Notes: generated by a model not told the origin, from the sequence alone. Positions 55,691 to 64,000 are shown, counted from the stretch's first letter. The stretch is DNA of 64,000 bases from Microbacterium sp. (GCF_031178445.1 NZ_JAPSIY010000004.1:1-64000), one strand, 5' to 3'. Numbers and translations: made by a program.

Positions 55691-56262
55691 CGGCGAGCCC
55701 AGCCGTTCTCGCGAAGGGTGATCTCGTCGTGCCGCGTAACCCGGTCGAGGTCGAGGCGCAGTTCGATGATGCCGTCGAGTGGCGCGTCGAGCCGAGGACC
55801 GCTCGGCGCGCCGAGTCGCAGCGTCGCCTGCCCGTGCAGGGCGTCGGCCGGCAGCTCGAAGGCCAGGCTGCCCTCGCGGGGGACACCCGGGATCAGCGCC
55901 TGGCCGCGGAACGTGGTGCCGCGCTCCGTCGCCGTGAAGGTGCGCTCCCCGATCACAAGGTCGTGCAGTCCCAGGACTGAGCCCTGGGAGAGGACGGCGG
56001 AGGCCTCCAGGTCGACGACGAGCCACGTGCCCTCGGCCGACCAGCCCGTGGAATCGGTCACCCGCTTCGCGGCGCGCACCTCGTCGATGGTGACTTCGAG
56101 ATCGCGCGCGGTCGCCAGCTCGCCCAACTGCGCCGCCGTGGGGAACGGGGCGCTGGCGGCGTCTTCCGGCAGTGTGATCTTCGATACGCCCCAGGCGCAG
56201 GCCAGCAGCACCCCGGTGAGCAGCCAGATCGCGGGCTTCGAGCGCAGCCACGTCGCCGTCAC
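55687..56262 (-). CDS. Membrane-anchored DUF4352-like protein
   Basis: A 191-residue protein with one N-terminal span (residues 10-26). The outer beta-rich domain contains LATARDLEVTIDEVRAAKRV and GTWLVVDLEASAVLSQGS, resembling the immunoglobulin-like DUF4352 fold. Function unknown. Both ends overlap its neighbours by four bases, so it is the central gene of the operon. Confidence 0.7.
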   Translation of the reverse strand: MTATWLRSKPAIWLLTGVLLACAWGVSKITLPEDAASAPFPTAAQLGELATARDLEVTIDEVRAAKRVTDSTGWSAEGTWLVVDLEASAVLSQGSVLGLHDLVIGERTFTATERGTTFRGQALIPGVPREGSLAFELPADALHGQATLRLGAPSGPRLDAPLDGIIELRLDLDRVTRHDEITLRENGWARR

Positions 56263-56957
56263 GGCGCCGCCACCGCCTCGATCCGGGCGTCGACCCAGGC
56301 TCCGAGCCGGACATCCGCCCAGTAGTCGCCGCTCATCACGCTCTTTCCCACGTAGTGGGTCGAATCGGGAAGCGAGATGCGCACGGACTCACCGGGCCGC
56401 AGATCCTTCGGACCGACGACCCACGCGGCGATCACCCGGACGGGCACATCGGGCTGCAGCCGCGGAGTGACGAGCCCCTCGTCGCCCGCGCGAGTCAGCG
56501 CCGGCGCTCCCTCCACGCCGTCGACGCGGATCCCGTCGAGAGCCGGCGACGGCCGATCGGCCGTCGCGGCGCTGCGCGCGGAGGTGAACGTGTTCACCAC
56601 GTCCAGCACGACGACGAGCGCCTTCTCGCCCTTCCCCTCGTCGGGGAAGACCGCGGCGTCACCGCGCTCATCGCGGAGCTCGACGGCCCGCACGGTCACC
56701 TCCAAGTCCGATCCGGCGAAGGTGTCGCCGACCGCGAGCTCAGGCACAGGGGAGGCGGGAACCGTCTCCAGTCCGCCGAAGACGGCGGTGGCCGCGAGCA
56801 GCACCGCACCAGCGCCCGTGATCAGCCACTTCGTGGGGATGAGGTCGATGCTGCGCCGAGCCCACGCGAGCACCTTCGCGCGCGCGTCGGCGTTGGAGCG
56901 CGCCACGGCGGCGGCATCCTGCTGCGGCGCCGTCCCCTCCGGCGGTGTGCTGTTCAC
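56259..56957 (-). CDS. Membrane-anchored DUF4352-like protein
   Basis: A 232-residue protein. A cytoplasmic Ala-rich start and a span around residues 45-65 (WLITGAGAVLLAATAVFGGL) precede an outer domain (FAGSDLEVTVRAVELRDERG, KALVVVLDVVNTFTSARSA), again like DUF4352 and paralogous in layout to the next gene. GTG 56957 lies 12 bases after the first base of a minus-strand TATGCT (56964-56969). It is divergent from putA with a 170-base gap. Confidence 0.72.
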   Translation of the reverse strand: MNSTPPEGTAPQQDAAAVARSNADARAKVLAWARRSIDLIPTKWLITGAGAVLLAATAVFGGLETVPASPVPELAVGDTFAGSDLEVTVRAVELRDERGDAAVFPDEGKGEKALVVVLDVVNTFTSARSAATADRPSPALDGIRVDGVEGAPALTRAGDEGLVTPRLQPDVPVRVIAAWVVGPKDLRPGESVRISLPDSTHYVGKSVMSGDYWADVRLGAWVDARIEAVAAP

Positions 56958-57127
56958 GGCATCAGCATAGGGGTGGCTTTCGGCACGGTGGATCAAAGAG
57001 GCATCCGGCGCCGGTCTCGGCGCTGCCTTCCGATCCACGGACGGCTCGTACGAAGCCTGCGCGGCGGTTCGCACGCCACCGCCTCGATCATCCGCCTTCC
57101 GGCCGACCACGTGCCTAGGCTGGACGC

Positions 57128-60100
57128 ATGCCAGAGCAGTCGTCGCCCGCACAGTATCCGAGTGCGCCAGAGGCGCGTCTCTCCGACGCGGCCGTCGAGT
57201 TCGCGCACCGCTGGGTGCAGGAGGCCGCCGCCGCCGACGTCGACCCCGCGGCGGAGCGGCTGGCAGGTGTGCTGCAGGATCCGGACGGGCTGTCCTTCAC
57301 ACTCGGTTTCGTCGACGGCGTCATGCGGCCCGAGAGTCTGTCAGCCGCGGCATCCAACCTGCGCCGGGTGGCTCCGCTGGCACCGCAGTTCCTGCCCTGG
57401 TACCTGCGCGGGCTGGTGCGCGTCGGAGGCGGGGTCGCGCCGGTGCTGCCCATGCCCACGGTGCCGGTGGCCAGGCGGATGCTGCGCGAGATGGTGGGGC
57501 ACCTCATCGTCGACGCCCGCCCCGACAAGCTCGGGCCCGTGCTGGAGAAGATCCGCGAATCGGGCGCCAGGCTCAACCTCAACCTTCTCGGTGAGGCGGT
57601 GCTCGGCGAAGCCGAGGCGAAGCGCCGGCTCGAAGGCATCCACGATCTCGTGCGCCGCCCCGATGTCGACTACGTGTCGGTCAAGGTCTCCGCGATCATG
57701 AGCCGCATCTCGATGTGGGCGTTCGACGAGGTGGTCGACGAGGTGGTGTCGCGCCTCACGCCGCTGTACGTCACCGCCGCGGATGACGGCACCTTCATCA
57801 ACCTCGACATGGAGGAGTACAAGGACCTCGACCTGACGATCGCGGTGTTCACCCGCATCCTCGAGGATCCCCGCCTGAAGCGACTCGAGGCGGGCATCGT
57901 GCTGCAGACCTATCTGCCCGACGCGCTGCCGGCGCTGCGCGAGCTGACGGCCTGGGCGCGGGAGCGCACCGAGCACGGCGGCGCGCCGATCAAGGTGCGG
58001 CTCGTGAAGGGCGCGAACCTCGCGATGGAGCGGGTGGATGCCGTCATGCACGGCTGGCCGCAGGCGCCGTACGGCTCGAAGCTCGACACCGACGCGAACT
58101 ATTTGCGCTGTCTCGATGCGGCCCTCCAGCCCCGTGACGCCGCGGCGGTGCGTATCGGCGTCGCCGGGCACAACCTGTTCGACATCGCGTACGCCTGGCT
58201 GCTCGCAGGCGAGCGCGGCGTGCGGGACGCCGTCGAGTTCGAGATGCTGTTGGGCATGGCGCAGGCGCAGGTCGCCGCCGTGTCGCGCACTGTGGGACCG
58301 GTGCTGCTGTACGTGCCCGTGGTGCGGCCCGACGAGTTCGACGTGGCCATCAGCTATCTCGTGCGCCGACTGGAGGAGAACGCTTCGACATCGAACTTCC
58401 TCTCCGCGGCCTTCCACCTCGCGGACGACCCCTCGCTGTTCGAACGCGAGCGACTGCGCTTCGTCGACTCCGTCAGCCGGGCGAAGGATCATTCCCTGCT
58501 CGCCGGGCCGCGCCGCACGCAGGACCGTGGGGCGCCCATGCACGAATCCGTGCGCCCGCTCACGCAACCGGCGACCGCCGACGAGGATCTCACCGGCGTC
58601 GTGCTGGGCATCGCCCGCGGCTCTGCCGACGACGACGCCGGCGAGGCGTTCCTCGAGACGGCCGTGTACGCCAGGCAGGAGCTGTCCGCAGCGGGGGCGG
58701 CGGCGGGAGCTCCCGGGTTCGCGAACACCCCCGACAGCGACCCGGCGCTGCCCGCCAACCGGGATTGGGCGAGGGGGGTGTTCGACCGGCTCGCGGCCGC
58801 CGCCGCATCCCCGCTCGGCGTCGCCACCGTGCGTGCATCGCGCATCGATGACGAGGGGATGCTGGTGCAGACCGTCGCACGGGTGAAGGCGGCCGCCGCG
58901 TCATGGGGAGCGCGCCCGGCGTCCGAACGCGCCGAGATCCTGCTGCGCGCGGCAGCGGCCCTTTCGGCACGGCGAGCGGAGCTGATCGAGGTCGCCGCCG
59001 ACGAGACGGGCAAGGTCTTCGCCGAGGCCGACATCGAGGTGAGCGAGGCGGTCGACTTCGCGAAGTACTACGCGGCGACCTGCCGTGAGCTCGACGGCAT
59101 CACGGGCGCCGCCTTCGAGCCCGCGAAGGTCACCGTCGTCACCCCGCCGTGGAACTTCCCGCTCGCGATCCCTGCGGGCGGCGTGCTGGCGGCGCTCGCC
59201 GCCGGCTCTGGCGTGGTGTTCAAACCCGCGCATCAGTCGCGCCGCTGTGGCGCCGTCATCGCCGAGGCCCTCTGGCAGGCAGGCATCCCGCGTGACGTGT
59301 TGGTGCTCGTCGACCTGGAGGAGCGGGAACTCGGGCGGCGTCTGATCAGCCATCCCGACGTGGACCGGGTCATCCTGACCGGCGCGTGGGACACGGCGGC
59401 GCTGTTCCGCTCCTGGCGCCCCGATCTGCCGCTGCTGGCCGAGACCAGCGGCAAGAACGCGATGATCATCACCCCCACCGCAGACCTCGACCTCGCCGTC
59501 GCCGACCTGGTCAAGAGCGCGTTCGGCCACGCCGGCCAGAAATGCTCGGCGGCATCCCTCGCCATCCTCGTCGGCCCGGTCGGCCGTTCCAAGCGTTTCG
59601 CCCGCCAGTTGGTCGACGCGACTCGCTCTCTGCACGTCGCCTGGCCGTCGGATCCACGCTCCGAGATCGGGCCGGTCATCGAGAAGCCGCACGGCAAGCT
59701 CGCCTGGGCCCTCTCCGAGCTCGAAGGCGAGGAGAGGTGGCTGATCGAGCCGCGCCTGCTCGACGACGTCGTGCCCTGCGCGCCCGAGGATCGGGGCAGG
59801 CTGTGGAGCCCCGGCATCCGCGTCGGCGTGCAGCCCGGTGCGCGCACGCACCTGGAGGAGTTCTTCGGGCCGATGCTCGGCATCATGCACGCTCCGACGC
59901 TCAGCGCCGCGATCGAGATGCAGAATGCCGTCGCCTACGGGCTGACCGCAGGCCTGCACACGCAGGATCCCGACGACCTCGCGCTGTGGCTCGACAGCGT
60001 GCAGGCCGGCAACCTGTACGTCAACCGCGGCATCACCGGCGCGATCGTGCAGCGTCAGCCGTTCGGCGGTTGGAAGCGCTCGTCGGTCGGGCCAGGAGCC

Positions 60101-60841
60101 AAGGCGGGCGGTCCGAACTACCTCATCGGCCTCGGCTCCTGGCACTCGCGGCCCCGCGGCAAGTCGTCGAGCACGCTTCACCTTCGCGGCCTGGACAGCC
60201 GCATCTCGGGCCTGATCGAATCGGCCCAGCCGTCGCTCGGCTTCGAGGAGTTCGAGTGGCTGCGCCAGGCCGCCCTGTCGGACGCCGTCGCCTGGGATCG
60301 CGAGTTCGGCCAGGTGCGCGACGTGTCGCAGCTTGGTGTGGAACGCAACCTGTTCCGCTATCGCCCCGTGCCGGTGATGGTGCGGGCGGCATCCGATGCC
60401 GGACTGCACGAGGTGCTGCGCGTGGTGCTCGCCGGCATCCGGTCGGGGGCCGGTTTCCTCGTGTCGATCCCGGAGGGCGTTCCCGCCGCCGTGCGCGCCG
60501 AGCTGGGAGCGCTCGGCGTGATGGTCGCAGTGGAGAGCGATGCGGAATGGGTCGAGCGGATGCTCCGCCGGGAGGAACCGCCGAGCGAGGGCGCGCAGCC
60601 CGCGACGCCTGCGCCGGCGGTCGCGGGGCGCGTGCGCCTCGTCGGCGGGCGAGAGACGGTCGCCCAACTGCACTCGTCGCTGGCCGTTGCGACGGGAGGC
60701 GACCCCGACCTCGCGGTGTACGCCGACGAGGTCACCTCGGCCGGCCGTATCGAGCTGCTTCCGTTCGTGCACGAGCAGGCCATCTCGATCACCGCGCACC
60801 GCTTCGGCAATCCCGACTCATGGAGTGCCGGGGTGATCTGA
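57128..60841 (+). CDS. putA: Bifunctional proline dehydrogenase / P5C dehydrogenase
   Basis: A 1237-residue enzyme oxidising proline to glutamate. A proline dehydrogenase barrel occupies about residues 90-440 (LNLNLLGEAVLGE, VSVKVSAIMSRIS, QTYLPDALPALREL, VRLVKGANLAMERV). The aldehyde dehydrogenase domain (about 560-1010) has TPPWNFPLAIPAGG, LAETSGKN with Glu772, and GHAGQKCSAASL with nucleophile Cys806. The last 220 residues are a further domain seen in long PutA proteins. There is no DNA-binding ribbon-helix-helix. ATG 57128 is 12 bases after TAGGCT (57116-57121). Its second domain could also use P5C from the downstream ornithine pathway. Confidence 0.95.
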   Translation: MPEQSSPAQYPSAPEARLSDAAVEFAHRWVQEAAAADVDPAAERLAGVLQDPDGLSFTLGFVDGVMRPESLSAAASNLRRVAPLAPQFLPWYLRGLVRVGGGVAPVLPMPTVPVARRMLREMVGHLIVDARPDKLGPVLEKIRESGARLNLNLLGEAVLGEAEAKRRLEGIHDLVRRPDVDYVSVKVSAIMSRISMWAFDEVVDEVVSRLTPLYVTAADDGTFINLDMEEYKDLDLTIAVFTRILEDPRLKRLEAGIVLQTYLPDALPALRELTAWARERTEHGGAPIKVRLVKGANLAMERVDAVMHGWPQAPYGSKLDTDANYLRCLDAALQPRDAAAVRIGVAGHNLFDIAYAWLLAGERGVRDAVEFEMLLGMAQAQVAAVSRTVGPVLLYVPVVRPDEFDVAISYLVRRLEENASTSNFLSAAFHLADDPSLFERERLRFVDSVSRAKDHSLLAGPRRTQDRGAPMHESVRPLTQPATADEDLTGVVLGIARGSADDDAGEAFLETAVYARQELSAAGAAAGAPGFANTPDSDPALPANRDWARGVFDRLAAAAASPLGVATVRASRIDDEGMLVQTVARVKAAAASWGARPASERAEILLRAAAALSARRAELIEVAADETGKVFAEADIEVSEAVDFAKYYAATCRELDGITGAAFEPAKVTVVTPPWNFPLAIPAGGVLAALAAGSGVVFKPAHQSRRCGAVIAEALWQAGIPRDVLVLVDLEERELGRRLISHPDVDRVILTGAWDTAALFRSWRPDLPLLAETSGKNAMIITPTADLDLAVADLVKSAFGHAGQKCSAASLAILVGPVGRSKRFARQLVDATRSLHVAWPSDPRSEIGPVIEKPHGKLAWALSELEGEERWLIEPRLLDDVVPCAPEDRGRLWSPGIRVGVQPGARTHLEEFFGPMLGIMHAPTLSAAIEMQNAVAYGLTAGLHTQDPDDLALWLDSVQAGNLYVNRGITGAIVQRQPFGGWKRSSVGPGAKAGGPNYLIGLGSWHSRPRGKSSSTLHLRGLDSRISGLIESAQPSLGFEEFEWLRQAALSDAVAWDREFGQVRDVSQLGVERNLFRYRPVPVMVRAASDAGLHEVLRVVLAGIRSGAGFLVSIPEGVPAAVRAELGALGVMVAVESDAEWVERMLRREEPPSEGAQPATPAPAVAGRVRLVGGRETVAQLHSSLAVATGGDPDLAVYADEVTSAGRIELLPFVHEQAISITAHRFGNPDSWSAGVI

Positions 60842-61054
60842 GAGGCCGGCGGGCGCCTGCGGTCGAAAAAGGTGTCGCTGCCGCTTGAAGTCATCAGCTG
60901 AACCCGCCCTGGCGGTGCCCAGGCTCCGGATGCAAAAATATAGGTGGCGTGCCCGTGTCGCATCTTCCCCGCGCGCTGCCCGGTACGGGCGGCGCGGGTC
61001 GAACTTCCGCCGGGCCCCTGGACAGCGTCCGCCGCGTCTTCATGAGGAGCATCC

Positions 61055-61933
61055 ATGTCCACGCCTGAGACCGCGACCGCCACCGCGCCGGCACGCACCG
61101 CGCATCACCGGCGCTATCTGATGTGCCGCCCCGAGCACTTCACCGTCAGCTACACGATCAACCCGTGGATGGAGCCGGCCAGGCCGACCGACACGGCCAA
61201 GGCGATCGCGCAGTGGCAGCGGCTGTACGACCTGTATCTCGAGCTCGGTCACGAGGTCGAGCTGATCGAACCGCTCGCCGGCTACCCCGACATGGTCTAC
61301 ACCGCCAACGGCGGCTTCGTCATCGACGGTCGGGCCTACGTGCCCGAGTTCCGCTTCGTCGAGCGACAGGGCGAGGCGCCGGCGTTCGCCGAATGGTTCC
61401 GCGCCAACGGCTTCGACACCGTCATGCCGAAGGAGGTCAACGAAGGCGAGGGCGACTTCCTGCTCGTCGGCGACGTGATCCTCGCCGGCACCGGGTTCCG
61501 TTCGACCGGCGACAGCCACAGCGAAGTCGGGGAGGTGTTCGACCGCGAAGTCGTGACCCTCAACCTCATCGACCCCCGTTTCTACCACCTCGACACGGCG
61601 ATCGCGGTGCTCGACCCTGTGCAGGGTGCGGAGAACGGCGGGCCGGAGCGCGCCAACATCGCGTACCTGCCCGGTGCCTTCGACGACGCGAGCCGCGCGA
61701 TCCTCGAGGAGCGCTTCCCCGACGCGATCCTCGTCTCGGACGACGATGGTGCCGTGTTCGGTCTGAACTCGGCCAGTGACGGCTACAACGTCATCATCTC
61801 GCCGCGCGCCACGGGCTTCGAGAAGCAGCTGCGCGAGCGCGGCTACAACCCGATCACCGTCGACCTCTCCGAGCTGCTCCTCGGCGGCGGCGGCATCAAG
61901 TGCTGCACCCTCGAGCTGCGAGGCGCGAAGTGA
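61055..61933 (+). CDS. Dimethylargininase / arginine dihydrolase family enzyme
   Basis: A 292-residue guanidino-group-modifying enzyme. It has MCRPEHFTVSYTINPWM early, PDMVYTANGGFVIDG, EGDFLLVGDVILAG, catalytic His178 in FYHLDTAIAVL, and nucleophile Cys283 in GGGGIKCCTLELR. It is usually annotated as dimethylargininase, giving citrulline. Because the next gene is an ornithine aminotransferase, an arginine dihydrolase activity that gives ornithine directly is a serious alternative. GAGGAG lies upstream of the ATG. The 213-base gap before it has an AT-rich TGCAAAAATATAGG (60931-60944), a probable -10 or Lrp-type site, and a leader hairpin near 60969-60999. Confidence 0.85.
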   Translation: MSTPETATATAPARTAHHRRYLMCRPEHFTVSYTINPWMEPARPTDTAKAIAQWQRLYDLYLELGHEVELIEPLAGYPDMVYTANGGFVIDGRAYVPEFRFVERQGEAPAFAEWFRANGFDTVMPKEVNEGEGDFLLVGDVILAGTGFRSTGDSHSEVGEVFDREVVTLNLIDPRFYHLDTAIAVLDPVQGAENGGPERANIAYLPGAFDDASRAILEERFPDAILVSDDDGAVFGLNSASDGYNVIISPRATGFEKQLRERGYNPITVDLSELLLGGGGIKCCTLELRGAK

Positions 61934-63135
61934 CCGCGGTCGTGTCGGAGACGACGACGGCCGTGGAGCCGCACGTCGCGAACAACTACAGCCCGCTGGC
62001 GATCTCCATCGCGAGCGCCGAGGGCGCTTGGGTGACGGATGCCGACGGCAAGCGCTACCTCGACCTGCTGGCCGCGTACTCGGCGGTGAACTTCGGACAC
62101 CGGCATCCCGCCCTCGTCGCCGCGCTCACCGAGCAGCTCGGCCGGGTCGCCCTGGTCAGCCGTGCGTTCCGCAGCGATCGCCTCGAGCCGTTCGCGGCCG
62201 CGCTCGCCGACCTGTGCGGCAAGGACATGCTGCTGCCGATGAACACCGGTGCCGAAGCGGTCGAGACCGGCATCAAGGTCGCTCGTGCGTGGGGCTACCG
62301 CGTCAAGGGCATCGCCGCCGGGAAGGCGCGCATCATCGTCGCCGCCGGCAACTTCCATGGGCGCACCACGACCATCGTCAGCTTCAGCGACGATGAGCAG
62401 GCGCGCGCCGACTTCGGTCCGTACACCCCGGGATTCGACATCGTCCCGTACGGTGACGCCGAGGCGATCGCCGCCGCCGTCACCGACGACACCGCCGCTG
62501 TGCTCATCGAGCCCATCCAGGGCGAGGGTGGTGTGATCATCCCGCCGGAGGGCTACCTGCGCCGCATCCGCGAGATCTGCGATGAGCGGAACGTGCTCTT
62601 CATCGCCGACGAGATCCAGTCGGGCCTCGGTCGCGTGGGCGAGACGTTCGCCTGCGATCGCGAGGGCGTCGTGCCCGACCTGTACCTGCTGGGCAAAGCA
62701 CTGGGAGGCGGCCTGCTGCCGGTCTCGGCCGTCGTCGGCAATCGCGACGTGCTCGGCGTGATCCACCCGGGTGAGCACGGCTCCACCTTCGGCGGGAACC
62801 CGCTCGCCGCCGCCGTGGGCACGCAGGTCGTCGAGATGCTCGCCTCCGGCGAGTTCCAGGAGCGCGCCCGTGCCCTCGGCGCTCATCTCGCGGGCAGGCT
62901 CGAGCCCCTGATCGGCCAGGGTGTGACCGCCGTGCGCATCGCAGGACTGTGGGCGGGAGTCGACATCGACCCTGCCATCGGCACGGGTCGGGAGATCGCT
63001 GAGAAGCTGCTCGATCGCGGTGTGCTCGTCAAGGACACCCATGGGCAGACGATTCGCATCGCCCCGCCGCTGGTGATCCGCGCCACCGAGCTCGACTGGG
63101 CCGTCGAGCAGCTGCGCCTGGTGCTCGAGGGCTGA
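61930..63135 (+). CDS. rocD: Ornithine aminotransferase
   Basis: A 401-residue class III PLP aminotransferase converting ornithine to glutamate semialdehyde/P5C. Segments are VNFGHRHPALVAALTEQ, LPMNTGAEAVETGIKVAR, NFHGRTTTIVSFS, EPIQGEGGVIIPPEGYL, FIADEIQSGLGRVG and GKALGGGLLPVSAVVG with PLP Lys. GTG 61930 overlaps the preceding stop (GTGA), so it is coupled to the guanidino-modifying enzyme. P5C would go to the PutA dehydrogenase domain. Confidence 0.94.
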   Translation: MTAVVSETTTAVEPHVANNYSPLAISIASAEGAWVTDADGKRYLDLLAAYSAVNFGHRHPALVAALTEQLGRVALVSRAFRSDRLEPFAAALADLCGKDMLLPMNTGAEAVETGIKVARAWGYRVKGIAAGKARIIVAAGNFHGRTTTIVSFSDDEQARADFGPYTPGFDIVPYGDAEAIAAAVTDDTAAVLIEPIQGEGGVIIPPEGYLRRIREICDERNVLFIADEIQSGLGRVGETFACDREGVVPDLYLLGKALGGGLLPVSAVVGNRDVLGVIHPGEHGSTFGGNPLAAAVGTQVVEMLASGEFQERARALGAHLAGRLEPLIGQGVTAVRIAGLWAGVDIDPAIGTGREIAEKLLDRGVLVKDTHGQTIRIAPPLVIRATELDWAVEQLRLVLEG

Positions 63136-63146
63136 CCCGGAGCATC

Positions 63147-63195
63147 CCGCCCGCACGAGACACGTCGGCAACGACGGCGGGTCTCGTGCGGGCGG
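63147..63195. terminator. Bidirectional terminator after rocD
   Basis: Perfect 15-bp arms (63147-63161 with 63181-63195) enclose an inner hairpin, CGTCG-GCAA-CGACG (63163-63176). It lies between convergent genes and should stop both. Confidence 0.8.
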
Positions 63196-63221
63196 TCGAT
63201 TCCCGCCGGGCCGCTGCGGTC

Positions 63222-63587
63222 TCAGGCCGGCGAGTCGTCGGGGTCGAGTCCCTTCAGAGCATCTCGCTCGACGGCGGTGTCCGCCTCGAGCTGCTGCTCA
63301 GTCGTCTCGTCGCCGCCCAGCGGCGCGTCGCCGCTGTCGCCGGGCTGCCCATCGGGGGCGGTGTTGTGCGCGGGGATGTCCTCCGGCGCGCCCGTGTGGC
63401 CGCCGGGCTGCTCGGCGCCGCCGGCGGTGTCGCGCTGCGACTCCGGCACGACGGGGCTGCGCGGAGGTGAGTCCTCCTGGCCGGTCGGCTCGGGCTGGCG
63501 CGGTTCGCCGCTGCCGTCCGGATCCTGCCCGGGGGAGTGCGGATACTGACCGGCGTCGTCTCGCGGGCTGCTGTGCTGATCGCTCAT
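63222..63587 (-). CDS. Disordered hydrophilic protein
   Basis: A 121-residue protein of Pro, Gly, Asp, Glu, Gln and Ser with no hydrophobic core, probably intrinsically disordered. No family recognised. Coding is supported by a minus-strand TAACCT (63595-63600) seven bases before the ATG and by a clear acidic C terminus (GLDPDDSPA). Low complexity lowers confidence. Confidence 0.6.
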   Translation of the reverse strand: MSDQHSSPRDDAGQYPHSPGQDPDGSGEPRQPEPTGQEDSPPRSPVVPESQRDTAGGAEQPGGHTGAPEDIPAHNTAPDGQPGDSGDAPLGGDETTEQQLEADTAVERDALKGLDPDDSPA

Positions 63588-63647
63588 GGGAGCGAGGTTA
63601 GACGGCGCATCCTCCCCCGTACGAGGGCATTGACAGACGCGCCCGGC

Positions 63648-64000
63648 TCAGTCGGCTCGCCGGTCGTCGTCCCGCGGCAGGCGGATGGGCGTCGTCGCGG
63701 CGGTGCGATCGTCGAAGGAGGTCGGCTCCATGGCGCGCACGACCGACAGCGGGCGCGTCTCGTCGAGCGTGAGCAGGAAGCGGGTGTGTTCCTGACGGTG
63801 CAGCCGACCCGACCACAGCATCCATCCGATGCCGATCGAGAAGGCGACGATGCCGGCCAGACCGCCGACCATGATCGACGTGCGCGCCGAGAACGCATCG
63901 ACGATCCAACCCGCGATCGGGGCGCCGATGGGGGTGGAGCCCATGATCACGGCCATGTACAGCGCCAGCACCCGGCCGCGCAGCGCGGCATCCGTCGTCG
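63648..64000 (-). CDS. MFS transporter, C-terminal part (cut by window edge)
   Basis: The reading continues past the window end. The visible 117 residues start DAALRGRVLALYMAVIMGS, a loop-and-span text typical of the second half of major facilitator transporters (GRVLALYMAVIMGSTPIGAPIAGWIVDAF). Two spans remain, and the tail after residue 55 is a charged cytoplasmic extension of about 60 residues (TRFLLTLDETRPLSVVR). The substrate is unknown. The 5' end is outside the window. Confidence 0.85.
   Translation of the reverse strand, partial: TTDAALRGRVLALYMAVIMGSTPIGAPIAGWIVDAFSARTSIMVGGLAGIVAFSIGIGWMLWSGRLHRQEHTRFLLTLDETRPLSVVRAMEPTSFDDRTAATTPIRLPRDDDRRAD

Noticed and set aside
60931-61054. A riboswitch before the arginine/ornithine operon
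   Set aside because: The leader has one GC-rich hairpin but no aptamer consensus or alternative terminator structure I can support.
1-64000. tRNA, rRNA or riboswitch genes
   Set aside because: No cloverleaf, rRNA-like or known aptamer sequence was found in the intergenic regions on reading both strands.

Overview
The window is high-GC DNA with dense, largely operonic genes, frequent ATGA/GTGA stop-start overlaps and many promoters whose -10 box lies 6-8 bases before the start codon. With a CGNR regulator, a DUF222-HNH endonuclease, an actinobacterial-type xylose isomerase and sequence-wide use of GCATCC/GGATGC words, this points to an actinobacterium, most likely Microbacteriaceae (Microbacterium-like). 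That assignment is inference from style and gene content. I saw no rRNA, tRNA, CRISPR array, phage or insertion sequence.

0-18 kb is a glycan-utilisation locus. On the minus strand lies an ABC importer operon (two permeases, a Tat/lipobox binding protein, a secreted BNR propeller protein). Divergent from it are a 1355-residue secreted beta-helix protein resembling GH141-type enzymes, an SGNH esterase and a GntR regulator. A second minus-strand operon encodes another ABC importer, an uncharacterised 637-residue protein, a RraA-fold protein, an aldo/keto reductase and an L-fuconolactonase-like amidohydrolase. A CGATTATCG palindrome sits in the -35/-10 spacer of three promoters here (beta-helix gene, gntR, second importer), which suggests one GntR regulon. 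The enzymes fit release and non-phosphorylating oxidation of a deoxysugar such as L-fucose.

18-26 kb is mixed accessory content: a CGNR regulator divergent from an EamA exporter, a 105-bp tandem module, a DUF222-HNH endonuclease, a nucleotidyltransferase of lower GC, small conserved proteins, and a PadR/DUF1048/DrrAB-type exporter operon with three PadR-like boxes.

26-32 kb is a methylcitrate-cycle operon (GntR, prpD, prpB, prpC, thiolase). 32-36 kb holds xylAB divergent from a ROK repressor. 36 kb has a MerR-PP2C phosphatase fusion. 37-42 kb is a valine/isobutyryl-CoA degradation operon (mmsA, acyl-CoA dehydrogenase, mmsB, enoyl-CoA hydratase, an Imm5-like protein), which would feed propionyl-CoA to the methylcitrate cycle.

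42-53 kb holds a PfkB-SurE coupled pair, a MarR/SRPBCC pair, and etfBA followed two bases later by a cytochrome b561-type membrane protein whose N-terminal arm carries the motif [15 protein letters not shown] three times. ETF would take electrons from the acyl-CoA dehydrogenase, so this b-type cytochrome is a candidate route to the quinone pool. Transhydrogenase pntAB follows. 53-57 kb holds a thioesterase and four uncharacterised membrane-anchored proteins. 57-63 kb is amino-acid catabolism: putA, a dimethylargininase/arginine-dihydrolase family enzyme and ornithine aminotransferase. The window ends inside an MFS transporter.
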